A stretch of DNA of 64,000 bases from Asticcacaulis sp. SL142 (GCF_026625745.1 NZ_CP113061.1:124001-188000), one strand, 5' to 3'. Positions 25,850 through 35,249 are shown, counted from the first letter of the stretch. The notes: generated by a model from the sequence alone, not told the origin. Translations and numbers: made by a program.

Positions 25850-26937
25850 GGTTTAACCCGAACCGGATTAGCGCGGGCGGCGGCACCGTCGGGCAGAACG
25901 ACCTTATAAGGGCCAAACTCAGGCCGCGGCGTCGGATAGTCGGTGGAGATATAGTGTGCGCCGGATTTAAGCGCGGCCTCAAACCGACTGAGATCATTAG
26001 TGCGGGCCTCTGTGGTGGAGTCATCGGCCCGAGTGCGGACGATAAAGCCTGCCTTAACCGCGGCCTGGATCCGGGCGAACTGCTTGGCCGGATCGTTCAT
26101 CGTGAAATAGGCGGCGTGGTCGGCGGTTTCGCTGAGTGAATTGACAAACACCGGCAGCCCTTCGAGTGACGTGTGGTCGCGCATGTAGACGGCGACCTTG
26201 GCGGGGCCTTCATCGAGGGCGAAGAACACCTTGCCTCGCGCCGCCTCCAGTGTCGGCCAACCGCTTTTAGGTCCACTGGCCAGAACCCCGTCGCGCAGGG
26301 TTTTATGATTGCCACGCACATCATCGGGTGTGATCAACCTGTCAGGGCCGAACACCGAGCGAATTTCACCGTCGAGCGCATCAAAGGCCTTGGCATCATA
26401 ATCAAGCGCATTGGTGCCGCCGTCCACGGTTGATTTACCGTCCTTAGCGTTCATCATGATCAGGATCGGCACATGTTTGGGGTGCGCGTCCGACCAGGCC
26501 TTGACCTGCTTAAGACACAGAACAAAGGTCGCGCACTGGCTGCGGACATCGGCATCGGGCATGTGCAGCACCTTATAGCCGGGCTTATCCATGCCGGTCG
26601 CGTCATAGGCCACACCGCTCAATTGCGGCAGGCGCGGGCGGGCATAGCGCCCACCGTCGGGGTCGTAGAGCACGTCGATCTCAAGCTGGCGCATCCCCAG
26701 ATCAAGCTGATCTTTCAGCGGCAAATGGCCGTAATCGAGTGCGCGGGCCGCCTGCTCAGAGCGGGTGGCAATCATGGCCAGTTCCGCCGGTGGTATGGCA
26801 ACTTTGTAACTGTTGTGCGTACCAATCGCCTGCAGGTCATTCATGCGCAGGTGTGAAGCGGCGGAAGGCTCTAAATCCCGCGCTATCGCTGATGTGGCAA
26901 GGCAGGCAAAGAACAGTGTTATGAGGGGGCGGCGCAT
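25846..26937 (-). CDS. Ca2+-dependent phosphoinositide phospholipase C-like protein
   Basis: A 363-residue exported protein with a signal peptide ending AIA near residue 19. It matches the bacterial PI-PLC C1-like family: the first catalytic His block QAIGTHNSYK (about 37-46), DQLDLGMRQLEIDVLYDPDGG with metal-binding acids, the second His region KVLHMPDAD, and the KVFFALDEGP strand of the TIM barrel. It should cleave phosphoinositides or related phosphodiesters outside the inner membrane. It is divergent from the large TonB receptor gene, 207 bp apart. Confidence 0.87.
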   Translation of the reverse strand: MRRPLITLFFACLATSAIARDLEPSAASHLRMNDLQAIGTHNSYKVAIPPAELAMIATRSEQAARALDYGHLPLKDQLDLGMRQLEIDVLYDPDGGRYARPRLPQLSGVAYDATGMDKPGYKVLHMPDADVRSQCATFVLCLKQVKAWSDAHPKHVPILIMMNAKDGKSTVDGGTNALDYDAKAFDALDGEIRSVFGPDRLITPDDVRGNHKTLRDGVLASGPKSGWPTLEAARGKVFFALDEGPAKVAVYMRDHTSLEGLPVFVNSLSETADHAAYFTMNDPAKQFARIQAAVKAGFIVRTRADDSTTEARTNDLSRFEAALKSGAHYISTDYPTPRPEFGPYKVVLPDGAAARANPVRVKP

Positions 26938-27144
26938 GGGTCAACTCGTGCTGGCTGTAAATTGGTATGTGTCCGCCGTACCACGGTAACATGACAAATA
27001 CGCAAATTCGCTCCCGATATCGTTGGGTAAAATGGTAATTCATATATCTGCCATAAATCCGCAAAATCCCGTTCACAATTTAGCCATAACGGGCGCTCCA
27101 TAGGCCGCACCTCCCCATGATCGCGGCATAATGGAGTTCTTAAT

Positions 27145-29904
27145 ATGTCAAAATCGAATTCTTCGCTGTGGTCGAGTGCCGCGCTCAGCGTGCTCGCCCT
27201 GTCGCTGGTTAGTGGTGCAGCCTATGCGCAGGAAGCAACCGAAACCGCCGTTCAGACCAATGACAGCGATGTTCAGGAAGTGGTCGTGCGCGGTTTCCGC
27301 AAGTCTCTGGGTCAGGCCCGCGCTTTAAAGCGCAATTCGGACGTGGTCGCTGATGTTATCGTCGCCGAAGATATGGCTAAGTTCCCGGATCTGAATCTGG
27401 CGGAATCGCTTCAACGCCTGCCGGGTGTGGCGATCAACCGTGAAGGTGGCGAGGGCCGCCGCGTGTCTCTGCGCGGTCTGGGTCCTGATTTTACCCGCGT
27501 ACAATTGAACGGCATGGAAGTGCTGGGCAATGTTGACTCGCCGATGGACAGCCGCGGTCAGACGTCACGCGACCGCGCTTTCGACTTCAACCTGTTTGCC
27601 TCTGACCTGTTCAACAAGGTTGATGTCAAGAAGTCCTTCTCGGCTGAGCAGGATGAAGGCGGCATGGCTGGCACCGTTGGCCTCTATACCGCCAAGCCGT
27701 TCGACTACAAGACCGGTCTGAAAGGCGCGTTCTCGCTGCAAGGCGGCACCAATACCAACACCGAAGACTTCCAGAAGCGTGGCGCAGGGATGCTGTCGTG
27801 GAATCATGAAGGCAAGTTTGGCGCATTAATCTCGGTCGCCTACGGTCAGCGCGACACGCAGGAACAGGGATACAATACCTACGGCGCGGGTCGTCAGGTC
27901 GCCACGGCGGCTAACGTCGTCAACCTGAGTCCTGAAGATCAGACCAAGGCACGGGCAGGGCAACTGGTGTTCCAACGCGGCAACCGCCTGTCGGTTTGGG
28001 GCTCGGAGCAGGAGCGTCTCGGTATTACTGCGGCCCTGCAATGGCGCCCGATCGAAAACCTGACCTTTACTCTGGATGCGCTGCATGGTGAATTCACCAA
28101 TGACCGCGATGAACTGCACCTGGCCACCCGCGCCAGCGTAGGTTCGACCATTCTGGGTAACTCTACGCCGCACTCCGGATCTTTGGTCAGTCCGGCACCA
28201 GTCCTCAATTCGATCCAGTATGACAAATATAACTCGGTCGTCTATGCTGATGTCGAAAACACGGTATTCGCCACGGAAACACGTCGCCAGACTACCGAAA
28301 ATACCTTTGATCAGTTTGTCCTGTCCGGTAACTGGCAGGTATCTGATAAGCTGAATATCAACGGCCATCTGGGTAAGGAAACCTCGGACTACGATATTCC
28401 GGTATCGGACAAGTTCTACATGGAAGCTTTTGGCGGCCTGATAACCGATTACCGCGTCGATCAATTCTATGCCAAAAATACCTATAAGTGGGATACGACC
28501 GACCCGAACAACTACCGCGCCCATGAAATTGACTTCTCATCGACTTATCAATCGACGGAACTGGAAAATGCCGAGCTCAACGGCGCTTATGAAGTCAGAG
28601 ATGACCTGACCATTAAGGCTGGTCTGTCATTCCGCGGCTTTACCAATTCCGGCCGCCAATATACCAATGACAACGTTTTGCTGTCGTCCTGGCAGAACGG
28701 CTCGGTCGATGACCGCGTGACCAACTACTATAAAGTTTTCACAGATCACGATGATCAGGACTGGGTCATCGCCGACTTCGACAAGGCGCTGGAAAACTAT
28801 AACATCACCCGCACGGTTAATCTGGTGGCGTCGTCAAACTACAGCGTCACCGAAGACACTAACGCAGCTTACATTCAAATGGATTGGAAGGGCGATCTGT
28901 TCGGTAAGCCGGTGCGTGGTAACGTCGGTATGCGCGGTTATGAGACCGAACTGACCTCTAAGGGCTTCATGAGTGTTAATGGTGCCACCACACCGGTTAC
29001 GTCATCAAAGTCTTATTCTGGCACCCTCCCGTCCTTCAACGCCGTCATGGAAATCAGCGATAGCTTCCAGGTACGTGCGGCCGTGGCGCAGAACCTCAAC
29101 CGTCCATCCCTGACATCCTATGCCCTAAACGGCTCGGTTAGCCTTGATGAAACCGCCAACACCTTGACGGTTTCGACCGGTAACCCGAACCTTGAGCCCT
29201 ATACTTCGGACGAATTCGATCTGGCAGGTGAGTGGTATTTCGGGGGCGTAGGTATGGTCACGGCTGGCGTGTTCCACAAGAAAATTGACGGCTTTATCGT
29301 CAATAAAACTGAAAGCAACATTCCGTACTCACAAACGGGCTTGCCGACTGATCTGGTGGACGGGCTTACCGCGGACAGCAATGTCACGACCTATACCCGC
29401 CCTATCAATGCCAAGGACGCCAAGTTGACCGGCCTTGAAATCAGCGGTCAGACGGATTTCTTCTTCCTGCCGGCACCGTTCAATAACTTCGGTGTAGTCG
29501 CCAACATGACCTTCATCAAGTCGGAGATGGAGACGAATAATCTTTACGGTTCGCTCTACACCAAGACGGAAAAAACATCGATCTATGGTATGTCGGACGT
29601 CAACCACAACCTGACGATCTACTACGAAACCTCGACCTGGGGCGCACGGGTTTCCGAGAATTTCCGTTCGGATTACCTGATCGACGGCGGCGGGTTTGCC
29701 TCGACCACCTATGTGGATGCGGCGGCCTTCTGGCAGATCACGCCATCAATCCGCCTGACACTGGATGGTATTAACCTGACCGACGAGAAAGAAATCCAGT
29801 ACAATAGCTACTGGCCGGGCGCGGGTGAAACGGGTGCCAAGCGCCTGTGGAATACCACCACGTCTGGCAAGACGGTCTTTGTCGGCGTCAGCATGCAGTT
29901 CTAG
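27145..29904 (+). CDS. TonB-dependent receptor (TIGR01782-like)
   Basis: A 919-residue outer-membrane receptor of the Caulobacter/Xanthomonas type, many of which import carbohydrates or other non-iron ligands. The signal peptide ends AYAQ near residue 29; the TonB box region is DVQEVVVRGFRKSL (about 42-55). The plug shows KFPDLNLAESLQRLPGVAINRE, GRRVSLRGLGPDFTRVQLNG and FSAEQDEGGMAGTVGL, and the barrel ends in VFVGVSMQF with the C-terminal Phe. GGAG lies 9 bases before the ATG. It lies between a PI-PLC gene and a PHP phosphoesterase gene, so a phosphate-bearing ligand is possible. A shared hairpin ends it. Confidence 0.94.
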   Translation: MSKSNSSLWSSAALSVLALSLVSGAAYAQEATETAVQTNDSDVQEVVVRGFRKSLGQARALKRNSDVVADVIVAEDMAKFPDLNLAESLQRLPGVAINREGGEGRRVSLRGLGPDFTRVQLNGMEVLGNVDSPMDSRGQTSRDRAFDFNLFASDLFNKVDVKKSFSAEQDEGGMAGTVGLYTAKPFDYKTGLKGAFSLQGGTNTNTEDFQKRGAGMLSWNHEGKFGALISVAYGQRDTQEQGYNTYGAGRQVATAANVVNLSPEDQTKARAGQLVFQRGNRLSVWGSEQERLGITAALQWRPIENLTFTLDALHGEFTNDRDELHLATRASVGSTILGNSTPHSGSLVSPAPVLNSIQYDKYNSVVYADVENTVFATETRRQTTENTFDQFVLSGNWQVSDKLNINGHLGKETSDYDIPVSDKFYMEAFGGLITDYRVDQFYAKNTYKWDTTDPNNYRAHEIDFSSTYQSTELENAELNGAYEVRDDLTIKAGLSFRGFTNSGRQYTNDNVLLSSWQNGSVDDRVTNYYKVFTDHDDQDWVIADFDKALENYNITRTVNLVASSNYSVTEDTNAAYIQMDWKGDLFGKPVRGNVGMRGYETELTSKGFMSVNGATTPVTSSKSYSGTLPSFNAVMEISDSFQVRAAVAQNLNRPSLTSYALNGSVSLDETANTLTVSTGNPNLEPYTSDEFDLAGEWYFGGVGMVTAGVFHKKIDGFIVNKTESNIPYSQTGLPTDLVDGLTADSNVTTYTRPINAKDAKLTGLEISGQTDFFFLPAPFNNFGVVANMTFIKSEMETNNLYGSLYTKTEKTSIYGMSDVNHNLTIYYETSTWGARVSENFRSDYLIDGGGFASTTYVDAAAFWQITPSIRLTLDGINLTDEKEIQYNSYWPGAGETGAKRLWNTTTSGKTVFVGVSMQF

Positions 29905-29970
29905 TTAAACTCACCCCAAAGTTATTGGCCGTTGGTCAATATACTTTCGGGTGGGGTGAGGTTTAACAAG

Positions 29971-30007
29971 AAAATACCCCCGGAGCTTACAGCTTCGGGG
30001 GTATTTT
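29971..30007. terminator. Bidirectional terminator
   Basis: A hairpin AAAATACCCCCGGAGC with GCTTCGGGGGTATTTT (one G/T mismatch) has A and T runs on both flanks, so it works for the TonB receptor and for the convergent PHP gene. Another interrupted inverted repeat, CTCACCCC (29910-29917) with GGGGTGAG (29953-29960), lies between it and the receptor stop. Confidence 0.85.
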
Positions 30008-30027
30008 AGTGGGGTGGTGGGCGCTAA

Positions 30028-31398
30028 CTATTTCACCTCAATAAACACTGGGTTGGAATAAAACCACAAATCCGGCCACGGGTTTTCGCCCAGCGGATCG
30101 GCCTGCGGTTCCAGTTCGTCGGTCGCGGTGCCACGCAGGCGGACATAGCCGTCGCGTTCAGCTTTGAATGAATAGTTGAAGGTGATGATCTCACCGTCGC
30201 GCGTCCAGTCGGCAGAGGTAAAGCGCTTGACAACGCGCGTGGTCGGATTGCTGTCGGCCTTTGTATCCGCCTTGCCGGTGATATCTCCCATGATCACATC
30301 GACGCGCTTAAGCTCTGGCCGGTCGCCGTTGGCATTGGGGCCCGCCGGATCGCGCAGACGCACCTTAAGCGTCACGGTCTGTCCGGCCTTGACCAGGGCC
30401 GTGTCGCCGACGTTGGCACCCGCGATATCCATATCCAGCTCGCTGATCAGGTCGCCGGGCGCCACAAAAATCCGGCCATTTCGCAGACCATCCATAATGT
30501 CGGCCTGATCAGGGGCTGCCCACACGTATGTCTTGGCGTACTGACCGGGCCAAAAATCTTCGCCGCCGTCTTCGATATTGCGGTGAGAATCCGACGTGGG
30601 CGTGATCCAGAAACGGCGGCCTTCGCCGAGGAACGAATCCCACACCCCGCCGACCTTAGCCGTCATAATATCAAAGCCGCCGTAGGTCGGTGAATTGACA
30701 TAGTAGCCACGCTTACGAGGACTGTCGGTGGCCTTCAGCGAGGTGCCCTGATGGCCCGGCGCGCCTTCCATGCCAACGGCGACGCTGGGGGCCGTGTCAT
30801 GCCACGCGCGCAGTTCCCACGGCGTATGACCATTATAGTCGGAGGCGCCTTTTGCCGAACGCGACGGATGATGCGCAAAGACCAGCGGTTTGGGTGTCAA
30901 GCCGTCCATGTCGCGCAGGGCTTTCAGCATGTTTTCGGTTGAATCGCGCGTGGGATCATCAACCTCATGCTTGGAATAGGCTTGCTCCAAGCGGCGCAGG
31001 CGTTCGCGCTCATCGGCACCTATCGGCAGAATGATCGACGAATGATCCCCACCCGGCGTATCGAACTCCATGCCGTAAAAGATAATAAGGTCAGGCATCG
31101 ACTTACGCGCTTCAACCACTTCCGGCCAGGTCTGGTCATAGTGCAGTTGCGACAACCCAAGCCCGCCGTGATCGGTCGAGACAAACCACTTTAGCCCGTA
31201 CTTTTGCGCCATCTCGGCATTTTTCGGGATGGTGTAGATACCGTCCGTGCCCAGCACATACTGGCCATCCTTGACCTTACCCGAAAAGCGGCTGTGGACA
31301 TGGTGATCCCCGGCCAGCCACTGACGCATGGGCTCGGCGTGGGCCGTAGCCGCCATCAGAGCCAGAATTGAGGTGAGGGTGGCATATAACGGGCGCAT
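30028..31398 (-). CDS. Exported PHP-domain phosphoesterase-like protein
   Basis: A 456-residue exported protein (signal peptide ends AHA near residue 21). The metal-binding PHP start GDHHVHSRFSG is followed by STDHGGLGLS, MEFDTPGGDHSS, FAHHPSRSAKG and TSDSHRN, giving the His/Asp set of this fold. The last 130 residues are a beta domain (VKAGQTVTLKVRLRDP). PHP enzymes hydrolyse phosphoesters. It is convergent with the receptor gene; both could serve the same phosphorylated substrate, by inference. Confidence 0.85.
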   Translation of the reverse strand: MRPLYATLTSILALMAATAHAEPMRQWLAGDHHVHSRFSGKVKDGQYVLGTDGIYTIPKNAEMAQKYGLKWFVSTDHGGLGLSQLHYDQTWPEVVEARKSMPDLIIFYGMEFDTPGGDHSSIILPIGADERERLRRLEQAYSKHEVDDPTRDSTENMLKALRDMDGLTPKPLVFAHHPSRSAKGASDYNGHTPWELRAWHDTAPSVAVGMEGAPGHQGTSLKATDSPRKRGYYVNSPTYGGFDIMTAKVGGVWDSFLGEGRRFWITPTSDSHRNIEDGGEDFWPGQYAKTYVWAAPDQADIMDGLRNGRIFVAPGDLISELDMDIAGANVGDTALVKAGQTVTLKVRLRDPAGPNANGDRPELKRVDVIMGDITGKADTKADSNPTTRVVKRFTSADWTRDGEIITFNYSFKAERDGYVRLRGTATDELEPQADPLGENPWPDLWFYSNPVFIEVK

Positions 31399-31865
31399 GG
31401 CGATGTCCTTATCCAGATAAGCCTGCCATAGCGAGCCTGTTTGACGGTTTTGTAACGGTATAGCTGTTTATACAGATGCTATCAGCCATCACGCCGACCG
31501 CGATAGGTGTTGACCAGACGGGTGCGTTGAGATTCGCACATCCGAAATGGGCAAAGTCAGACAAGTTGCTCATTTGTAACATATTTGTGTCACTTTTGCA
31601 CGCCTCGCCGCTCGCGTGGTAGCGGTAACGACGGTTCCGTTTTCCCCTTATGCGTGTGTAATTGTGCAGGTGACAGTGCCAATGCGAAAAAAAGTCAAAT
31701 AGGTTCTTAATTAATTTCATTCGCCACAATTCGGTTAAGCTGCGGACATATTTGATCTTTTATAATTTCCTTATGCGCCGGTCTGCGAAATGGGGAAGGA
31801 AATGCCTCAAAAAGTCGCTTTAAACAGCTTGACGTTTAACGCAAGCGCGGCTTTTTTAATCACAA

Positions 31866-31893
31866 ATCACATTGTTGGGAGTAACAAAGTGAT
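31866..31893. promoter_or_regulatory. Operator-like palindrome upstream of exbB
   Basis: ATCACATTGTT, six bases, AACAAAGTGAT: 11-bp arms with one mismatch. The size and symmetry suit a dimeric repressor or activator. No known consensus was matched with certainty. Confidence 0.4.
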
Positions 31894-32017
31894 CGCCATT
31901 TGTACCTTAATGGTTCATAATGGCTACGCATTGTGTGTGCATAAGGCCCTGACAGAGCAGTTTTAGAACTCAGTATGGGCCGTTGTAACGCAAAAAGATT
32001 CCCCAAGAGGGCAAAGA

Positions 32018-32042
32018 CGGGCCAAACGGTCCGGATTTTTTT
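32018..32042 (+). terminator. Terminator-like hairpin in the exbB leader
   Basis: A 6-bp stem CGGGCC/GGTCCG with AAAC loop is followed by GA and seven T, 97 bp before the exbB ATG. It may attenuate the operon or end a small leader RNA. Confidence 0.5.
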
Positions 32043-32138
32043 GAGGGGAATTTGGTTTTAACACGGGGTAAACGCTTCCCCCTTTAGTCCTTGGTCAGCC
32101 CGTTACGGGTCACGTCCTAATTCAGGAATTGGCGAAAA

Positions 32139-33011
32139 ATGCTCGAACACAAGAAACACAACCCTCTCATTGCTCTGCTCGGTGCGGCTGCACTGTTCAT
32201 GAGTGTCCCCAGCCTGGTGGCCGCGGCTCCGGCTACTCCGGCGGCTGAAGCGGCTCCGGCCCCAGAATCTGCACCGGCTGCGGCTCCGGCTGATGACGCT
32301 GCGGCTCCGGCCGAAGCTGGTCACGGTGATCTGACCGTCGCCGGCATGTTCATGATGGCCGTGCCGGTCGTTAAGGTCGTGATGATCGGCCTCGTGCTGA
32401 TGTCCGTCCTGTCCTGGATTATCCTGGTCGTCAAGATGATCGAATTCAGCAGCCTGAACAAAGCCTCGAACAACTACCTCGAAGCTTTCCGCGGCGCCCG
32501 CTCGATCGCTGACATCAACCGCGTTTCGGTGTCTGACGAATTTGCCGGTAACCCGATGGCCGATATGGCCGCTGTGGCGACCGAAGAAGTTCAGATATCC
32601 AAGTCCGCGGGTCTGTCGATCTCCGGTGAACACCGTGACTCGACCCTGCACCGCGCTGAATCTTCGATCAACGCCGTTCAAGCCGGTCTGTCCAAGCGCC
32701 TTTCGGGTGGCTTGACCTTCCTGGCTTCGACCGGGTCGCTTGGGCCATTCATTGGTCTGTTCGGTACGGTTTACGGGATCATGAACTCCTTCATCGGTAT
32801 CGCGAACACCAACACCACCAACCTGGCCGTTGTGGCGCCGGGTATCGCTGAAGCTCTTCTGGCTACGGGTATTGGTCTGGCTGCCGCTATTCCGGCCGTT
32901 GCCATGTACAACATCTTCAACACCATGATCGCTGCTTACGGCACCCGTTCGGAGCAATTTGTTTCGGAACTGATGAATACGCTGTCGCGTCAACTCGACA
33001 AAGGGGCGTAA
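32139..33011 (+). CDS. exbB: ExbB, MotA/TolQ/ExbB proton channel subunit
   Basis: A 290-residue inner-membrane subunit of the energy-transducing complex. Unlike short E. coli ExbB (244), it has a cleavable-looking N-terminal signal and an Ala/Pro/Glu-rich periplasmic stretch (about 30-65). Then come three membrane helices: about 72-100 (MAVPVVKVVMIGLVLMSVLSW), and two in the C-terminal proton-channel domain (FLASTGSLGPFIGLFGTVYGIMNSF split; ATGIGLAAAIPAVAMYNIF), with the conserved Thr/Gly-rich channel text. It is first in the operon, followed by exbD after 5 bp. Confidence 0.93.
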   Translation: MLEHKKHNPLIALLGAAALFMSVPSLVAAAPATPAAEAAPAPESAPAAAPADDAAAPAEAGHGDLTVAGMFMMAVPVVKVVMIGLVLMSVLSWIILVVKMIEFSSLNKASNNYLEAFRGARSIADINRVSVSDEFAGNPMADMAAVATEEVQISKSAGLSISGEHRDSTLHRAESSINAVQAGLSKRLSGGLTFLASTGSLGPFIGLFGTVYGIMNSFIGIANTNTTNLAVVAPGIAEALLATGIGLAAAIPAVAMYNIFNTMIAAYGTRSEQFVSELMNTLSRQLDKGA

Positions 33012-33016
33012 TTTAG

Positions 33017-33451
33017 ATGGGAGCCAAGCTATCAGGTGGCGGCGGCTCGAAGTTTCATATCGAGCAGAACAGCGAAATTAACGTTACGCCGTTCGTCGAC
33101 ATCATGCTGGTGCTTTTGATTATCTTCATGGTGGCCGCCCCTATGGCCACTGTGTCGGTAGAAGTTCAAATGCCAACAGCCGTCGCCCCACCGCAAGAAA
33201 ACCCGCCCAAACCGGTATTCATCTCCATCCAAGCTGATGGTGATTTGTTTATCGGTGACGGTCCCACATCAGTCGATGGCTTAGGTGCAGATCTGAAGCG
33301 TCTGATTGGTAAGCGTAATCCCGATGAAGAGCGCATCTTTATTCGTGCTGACAAGAAGGTTCGCTACGGCACCTTCATGGAAGTCATGAACGCATTGCAG
33401 GACAGTGGTTTCTACAGTGTGGCTCTGGTCGGCGAAGACGGTAACAAGTAA
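33017..33451 (+). CDS. exbD: ExbD, biopolymer transport subunit
   Basis: A 144-residue single-helix inner-membrane subunit. The cytoplasmic tail ends EINVTPFVDIMLVLLIIFMV, where the conserved Asp (near residue 30) is the proton-carrying residue. The periplasmic domain shows VFISIQADGDLFI and IFIRADKKVRYGTFMEVMNALQDSGF, split here. It works with ExbB to energise TonB. It lies 5 bp after exbB and 16 bp before tonB. Confidence 0.95.
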   Translation: MGAKLSGGGGSKFHIEQNSEINVTPFVDIMLVLLIIFMVAAPMATVSVEVQMPTAVAPPQENPPKPVFISIQADGDLFIGDGPTSVDGLGADLKRLIGKRNPDEERIFIRADKKVRYGTFMEVMNALQDSGFYSVALVGEDGNK

Positions 33452-33467
33452 GGAGGGCCCAGACACT

Positions 33468-34187
33468 ATGGAAGAGACCCCCCACAGACGCCGCGACCCG
33501 ATTCTGGATCCGCCCCCTAATAAGAACAAGGGTGCTATCTTTATCGGTGTCGGTGTTGCCGCCGTATTCCACGTTGCTCTCGGGTACTATATCTACAAAG
33601 AAAAGTTCGAGATCAAAGAAGTCCAGTATGTGGATGAGAAGATAGATACGACGCTGGAGGAGCTTCTGCCACCTCCGCCGCCGCCTCCGCCGCCTCCGCC
33701 ACCACCACCCGACTTGCCGCCGCCACCGCCCAAGCTCCAGATTCGTGAGCCGGTTGTGACGGACGTACCGGCACCGGAACCTATCCGGATCGAGCCGACC
33801 AAGAAGGAAGACCGGGTTGAATATGAGGGGCCCCCTCAAGTCATCCCCGGACCGCCGCCGCCGCCTGCACCCGTGGTTCCTGCTGGACCGCGTTACGTGA
33901 AAGCGGAATGGGCAAACTATCCTTCGGGTGATGCCGCGCTCAACTTCTACCCACCGCGCGCTTTAGACGGTGAAGTCGAAGGTGAAGCCACCGTTGAATG
34001 TTCTTTGGCAACCAATGGTAAGGTCACGGCCTGTACAGTCATCAGCGAAAAGCCTGCGGGCTATAAGTTTGGTGAGCAAACCGTGAAGCTTCTGGTGCGT
34101 TATGCGCGCGCTAAGCCTCAGACCTCTGACGGTGCTATCCGAGACGGTGATAAGATTAAGATCCGCTATCGCTGGACCTTGAACTAA
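33468..34187 (+). CDS. tonB: TonB energy transducer
   Basis: A 239-residue TonB. The ATG at 33468 is 10 bases behind AAGGAGGG; earlier in-frame codons overlap exbD. The membrane anchor (about 23-42) carries the typical His (FIGVGVAAVFHVALGYY), followed by an uninterrupted run of 14 Pro and further Pro-rich linker to about 150. The C-terminal TonB domain has YPSGDAALNFYPPRALDGEVEG and VECSLATNGKVTACTV. Third gene of the exbB-exbD-tonB operon, with its own terminator. Confidence 0.93.
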   Translation: MEETPHRRRDPILDPPPNKNKGAIFIGVGVAAVFHVALGYYIYKEKFEIKEVQYVDEKIDTTLEELLPPPPPPPPPPPPPPDLPPPPPKLQIREPVVTDVPAPEPIRIEPTKKEDRVEYEGPPQVIPGPPPPPAPVVPAGPRYVKAEWANYPSGDAALNFYPPRALDGEVEGEATVECSLATNGKVTACTVISEKPAGYKFGEQTVKLLVRYARAKPQTSDGAIRDGDKIKIRYRWTLN

Positions 34188-34209
34188 TCCGTTCGATCCC
34201 CACTAAAAG

Positions 34210-34242
34210 AAACACCCCGCAGGCCACTGCGGGGTGTTTTTC
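34210..34242 (+). terminator. Terminator of exbB-exbD-tonB
   Basis: A perfect 13-bp stem AAACACCCCGCAG/CTGCGGGGTGTTT with a 4-base loop and a T5 tail, 22 bp after the tonB stop. Confidence 0.9.
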
Positions 34243-34541
34243 TATGTCAACGTGGTTCGTGCGGGGCGCGAGTTTTTGTGATCACAGTTTATTGACTTTG
34301 AGACGCAAAATTCTGCGGTACTCTGATGCTGCATTCCCCAGCGTCAGATTGGGGAGGCGCAACAACCATAAGTCCTGTCGTTCTTAGGGTTCATGAGCTT
34401 TTGTGTGTCACGATGTCGTGGCCAAAGCCGCTTGATATTTTGGCCTTTCGGGCTTGCTGCGCTTAATGCCGGTGGCCCAGATATGTGGCATGACGGACGC
34501 AACCGACCAAAGGGCGTCACGACCTTTTACAGGGGTTTATC

Positions 34542-35249
34542 ATGTCCGAAGTGGCGCATAATGTTTATCATCCGCTGTTTGCAACGACCGTTCATCGCCG
34601 GTTATCACCGTCCGTTTTGGCCGGGCTGGGCGTTGCAGCCCTGCTGCATGCGGGGATTGCGGTCTATCTGATCAATCAGAATTTTCAGATGATTGAACTG
34701 CCGCCGCAACCGCCGGAAGTCGTAACCAAGGGCGTTATGGTCAGGTTTGCGCCGCCACCGCCCACGCCACAACCGAAATCACCGCCCATCGATCTGCATA
34801 AATCCCCGATCACCCCGCTGGCCTCGCCGCCGATCTCGGTGGAGCCGTCAACGGTTGATCCCGGCCCGGTGGTCACGACATCGCCGCCCGTGACGATAAC
34901 GACCGGTGTGCCAACTGAAACTACGGGCACGTCATCGCAACCGGCTGCGTCGCCCTATGTCAAGGCGCAGTGGGCCAGCTATCCGACCGGGGAGGCAGCG
35001 CTGAGCTATTACCCCAAACGCGCCCTCGACGGCGAAGTTGAGGGCGAGGCGCTGGTGGAATGTACCTTCAACGCGTTAGGCAAGATTACGGCCTGTGCGG
35101 TTTTGTCTGAAAATCCGGCCAAGTACGGCTTTGGTCAGGCAACCGTGAACCTGCTGGTTGCGCACGCCCGCGCCAAACCGCAAACGGCCAATGGTGCGTT
35201 ACGTGACGGTGACAAGATGAAGATCCGTTATCGCTGGTCGCTTGACTGA
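34542..35249 (+). CDS. Second TonB family protein
   Basis: A 235-residue TonB paralogue. It has an anchor helix with His (GVAALLHAGIAVYLI, about 29-43), a shorter Pro-rich linker and a C-terminal domain almost superimposable on that of the first TonB (YPTGEAALSYYPKRALDGEVEG, KMKIRYRWSLD). It has no ExbB/ExbD of its own and probably shares the nearby pair. The 300 bp before it hold no gene; a TGTGATCACA palindrome occurs near 34277. It is transcribed separately, since a strong terminator lies between. Confidence 0.9.
   Translation: MSEVAHNVYHPLFATTVHRRLSPSVLAGLGVAALLHAGIAVYLINQNFQMIELPPQPPEVVTKGVMVRFAPPPPTPQPKSPPIDLHKSPITPLASPPISVEPSTVDPGPVVTTSPPVTITTGVPTETTGTSSQPAASPYVKAQWASYPTGEAALSYYPKRALDGEVEGEALVECTFNALGKITACAVLSENPAKYGFGQATVNLLVAHARAKPQTANGALRDGDKMKIRYRWSLD

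Larger units (their letters stand above)
31399..32138 (+). other. 740-bp leader region of exbB-exbD-tonB
   Basis: No convincing gene is seen in this AT-rich stretch; a minus-strand frame at 31409-31729 has no family match or ribosome site. It holds the palindrome at 31866-31893 and the hairpin at 32018-32042. A TTGACG at 31829-31834 fits an alphaproteobacterial -35, but no matching -10 is clear. Confidence 0.5.

Noticed and set aside
31409-31729. 106-residue minus-strand frame in the exbB leader region
   Set aside because: The text is His/Cys/Asn-rich without a domain, as expected of non-coding AT-rich DNA.
33663-33720. Tandem CCG/CCT run as a possible microsatellite
   Set aside because: It encodes the poly-Pro linker of TonB and is explained by the protein.
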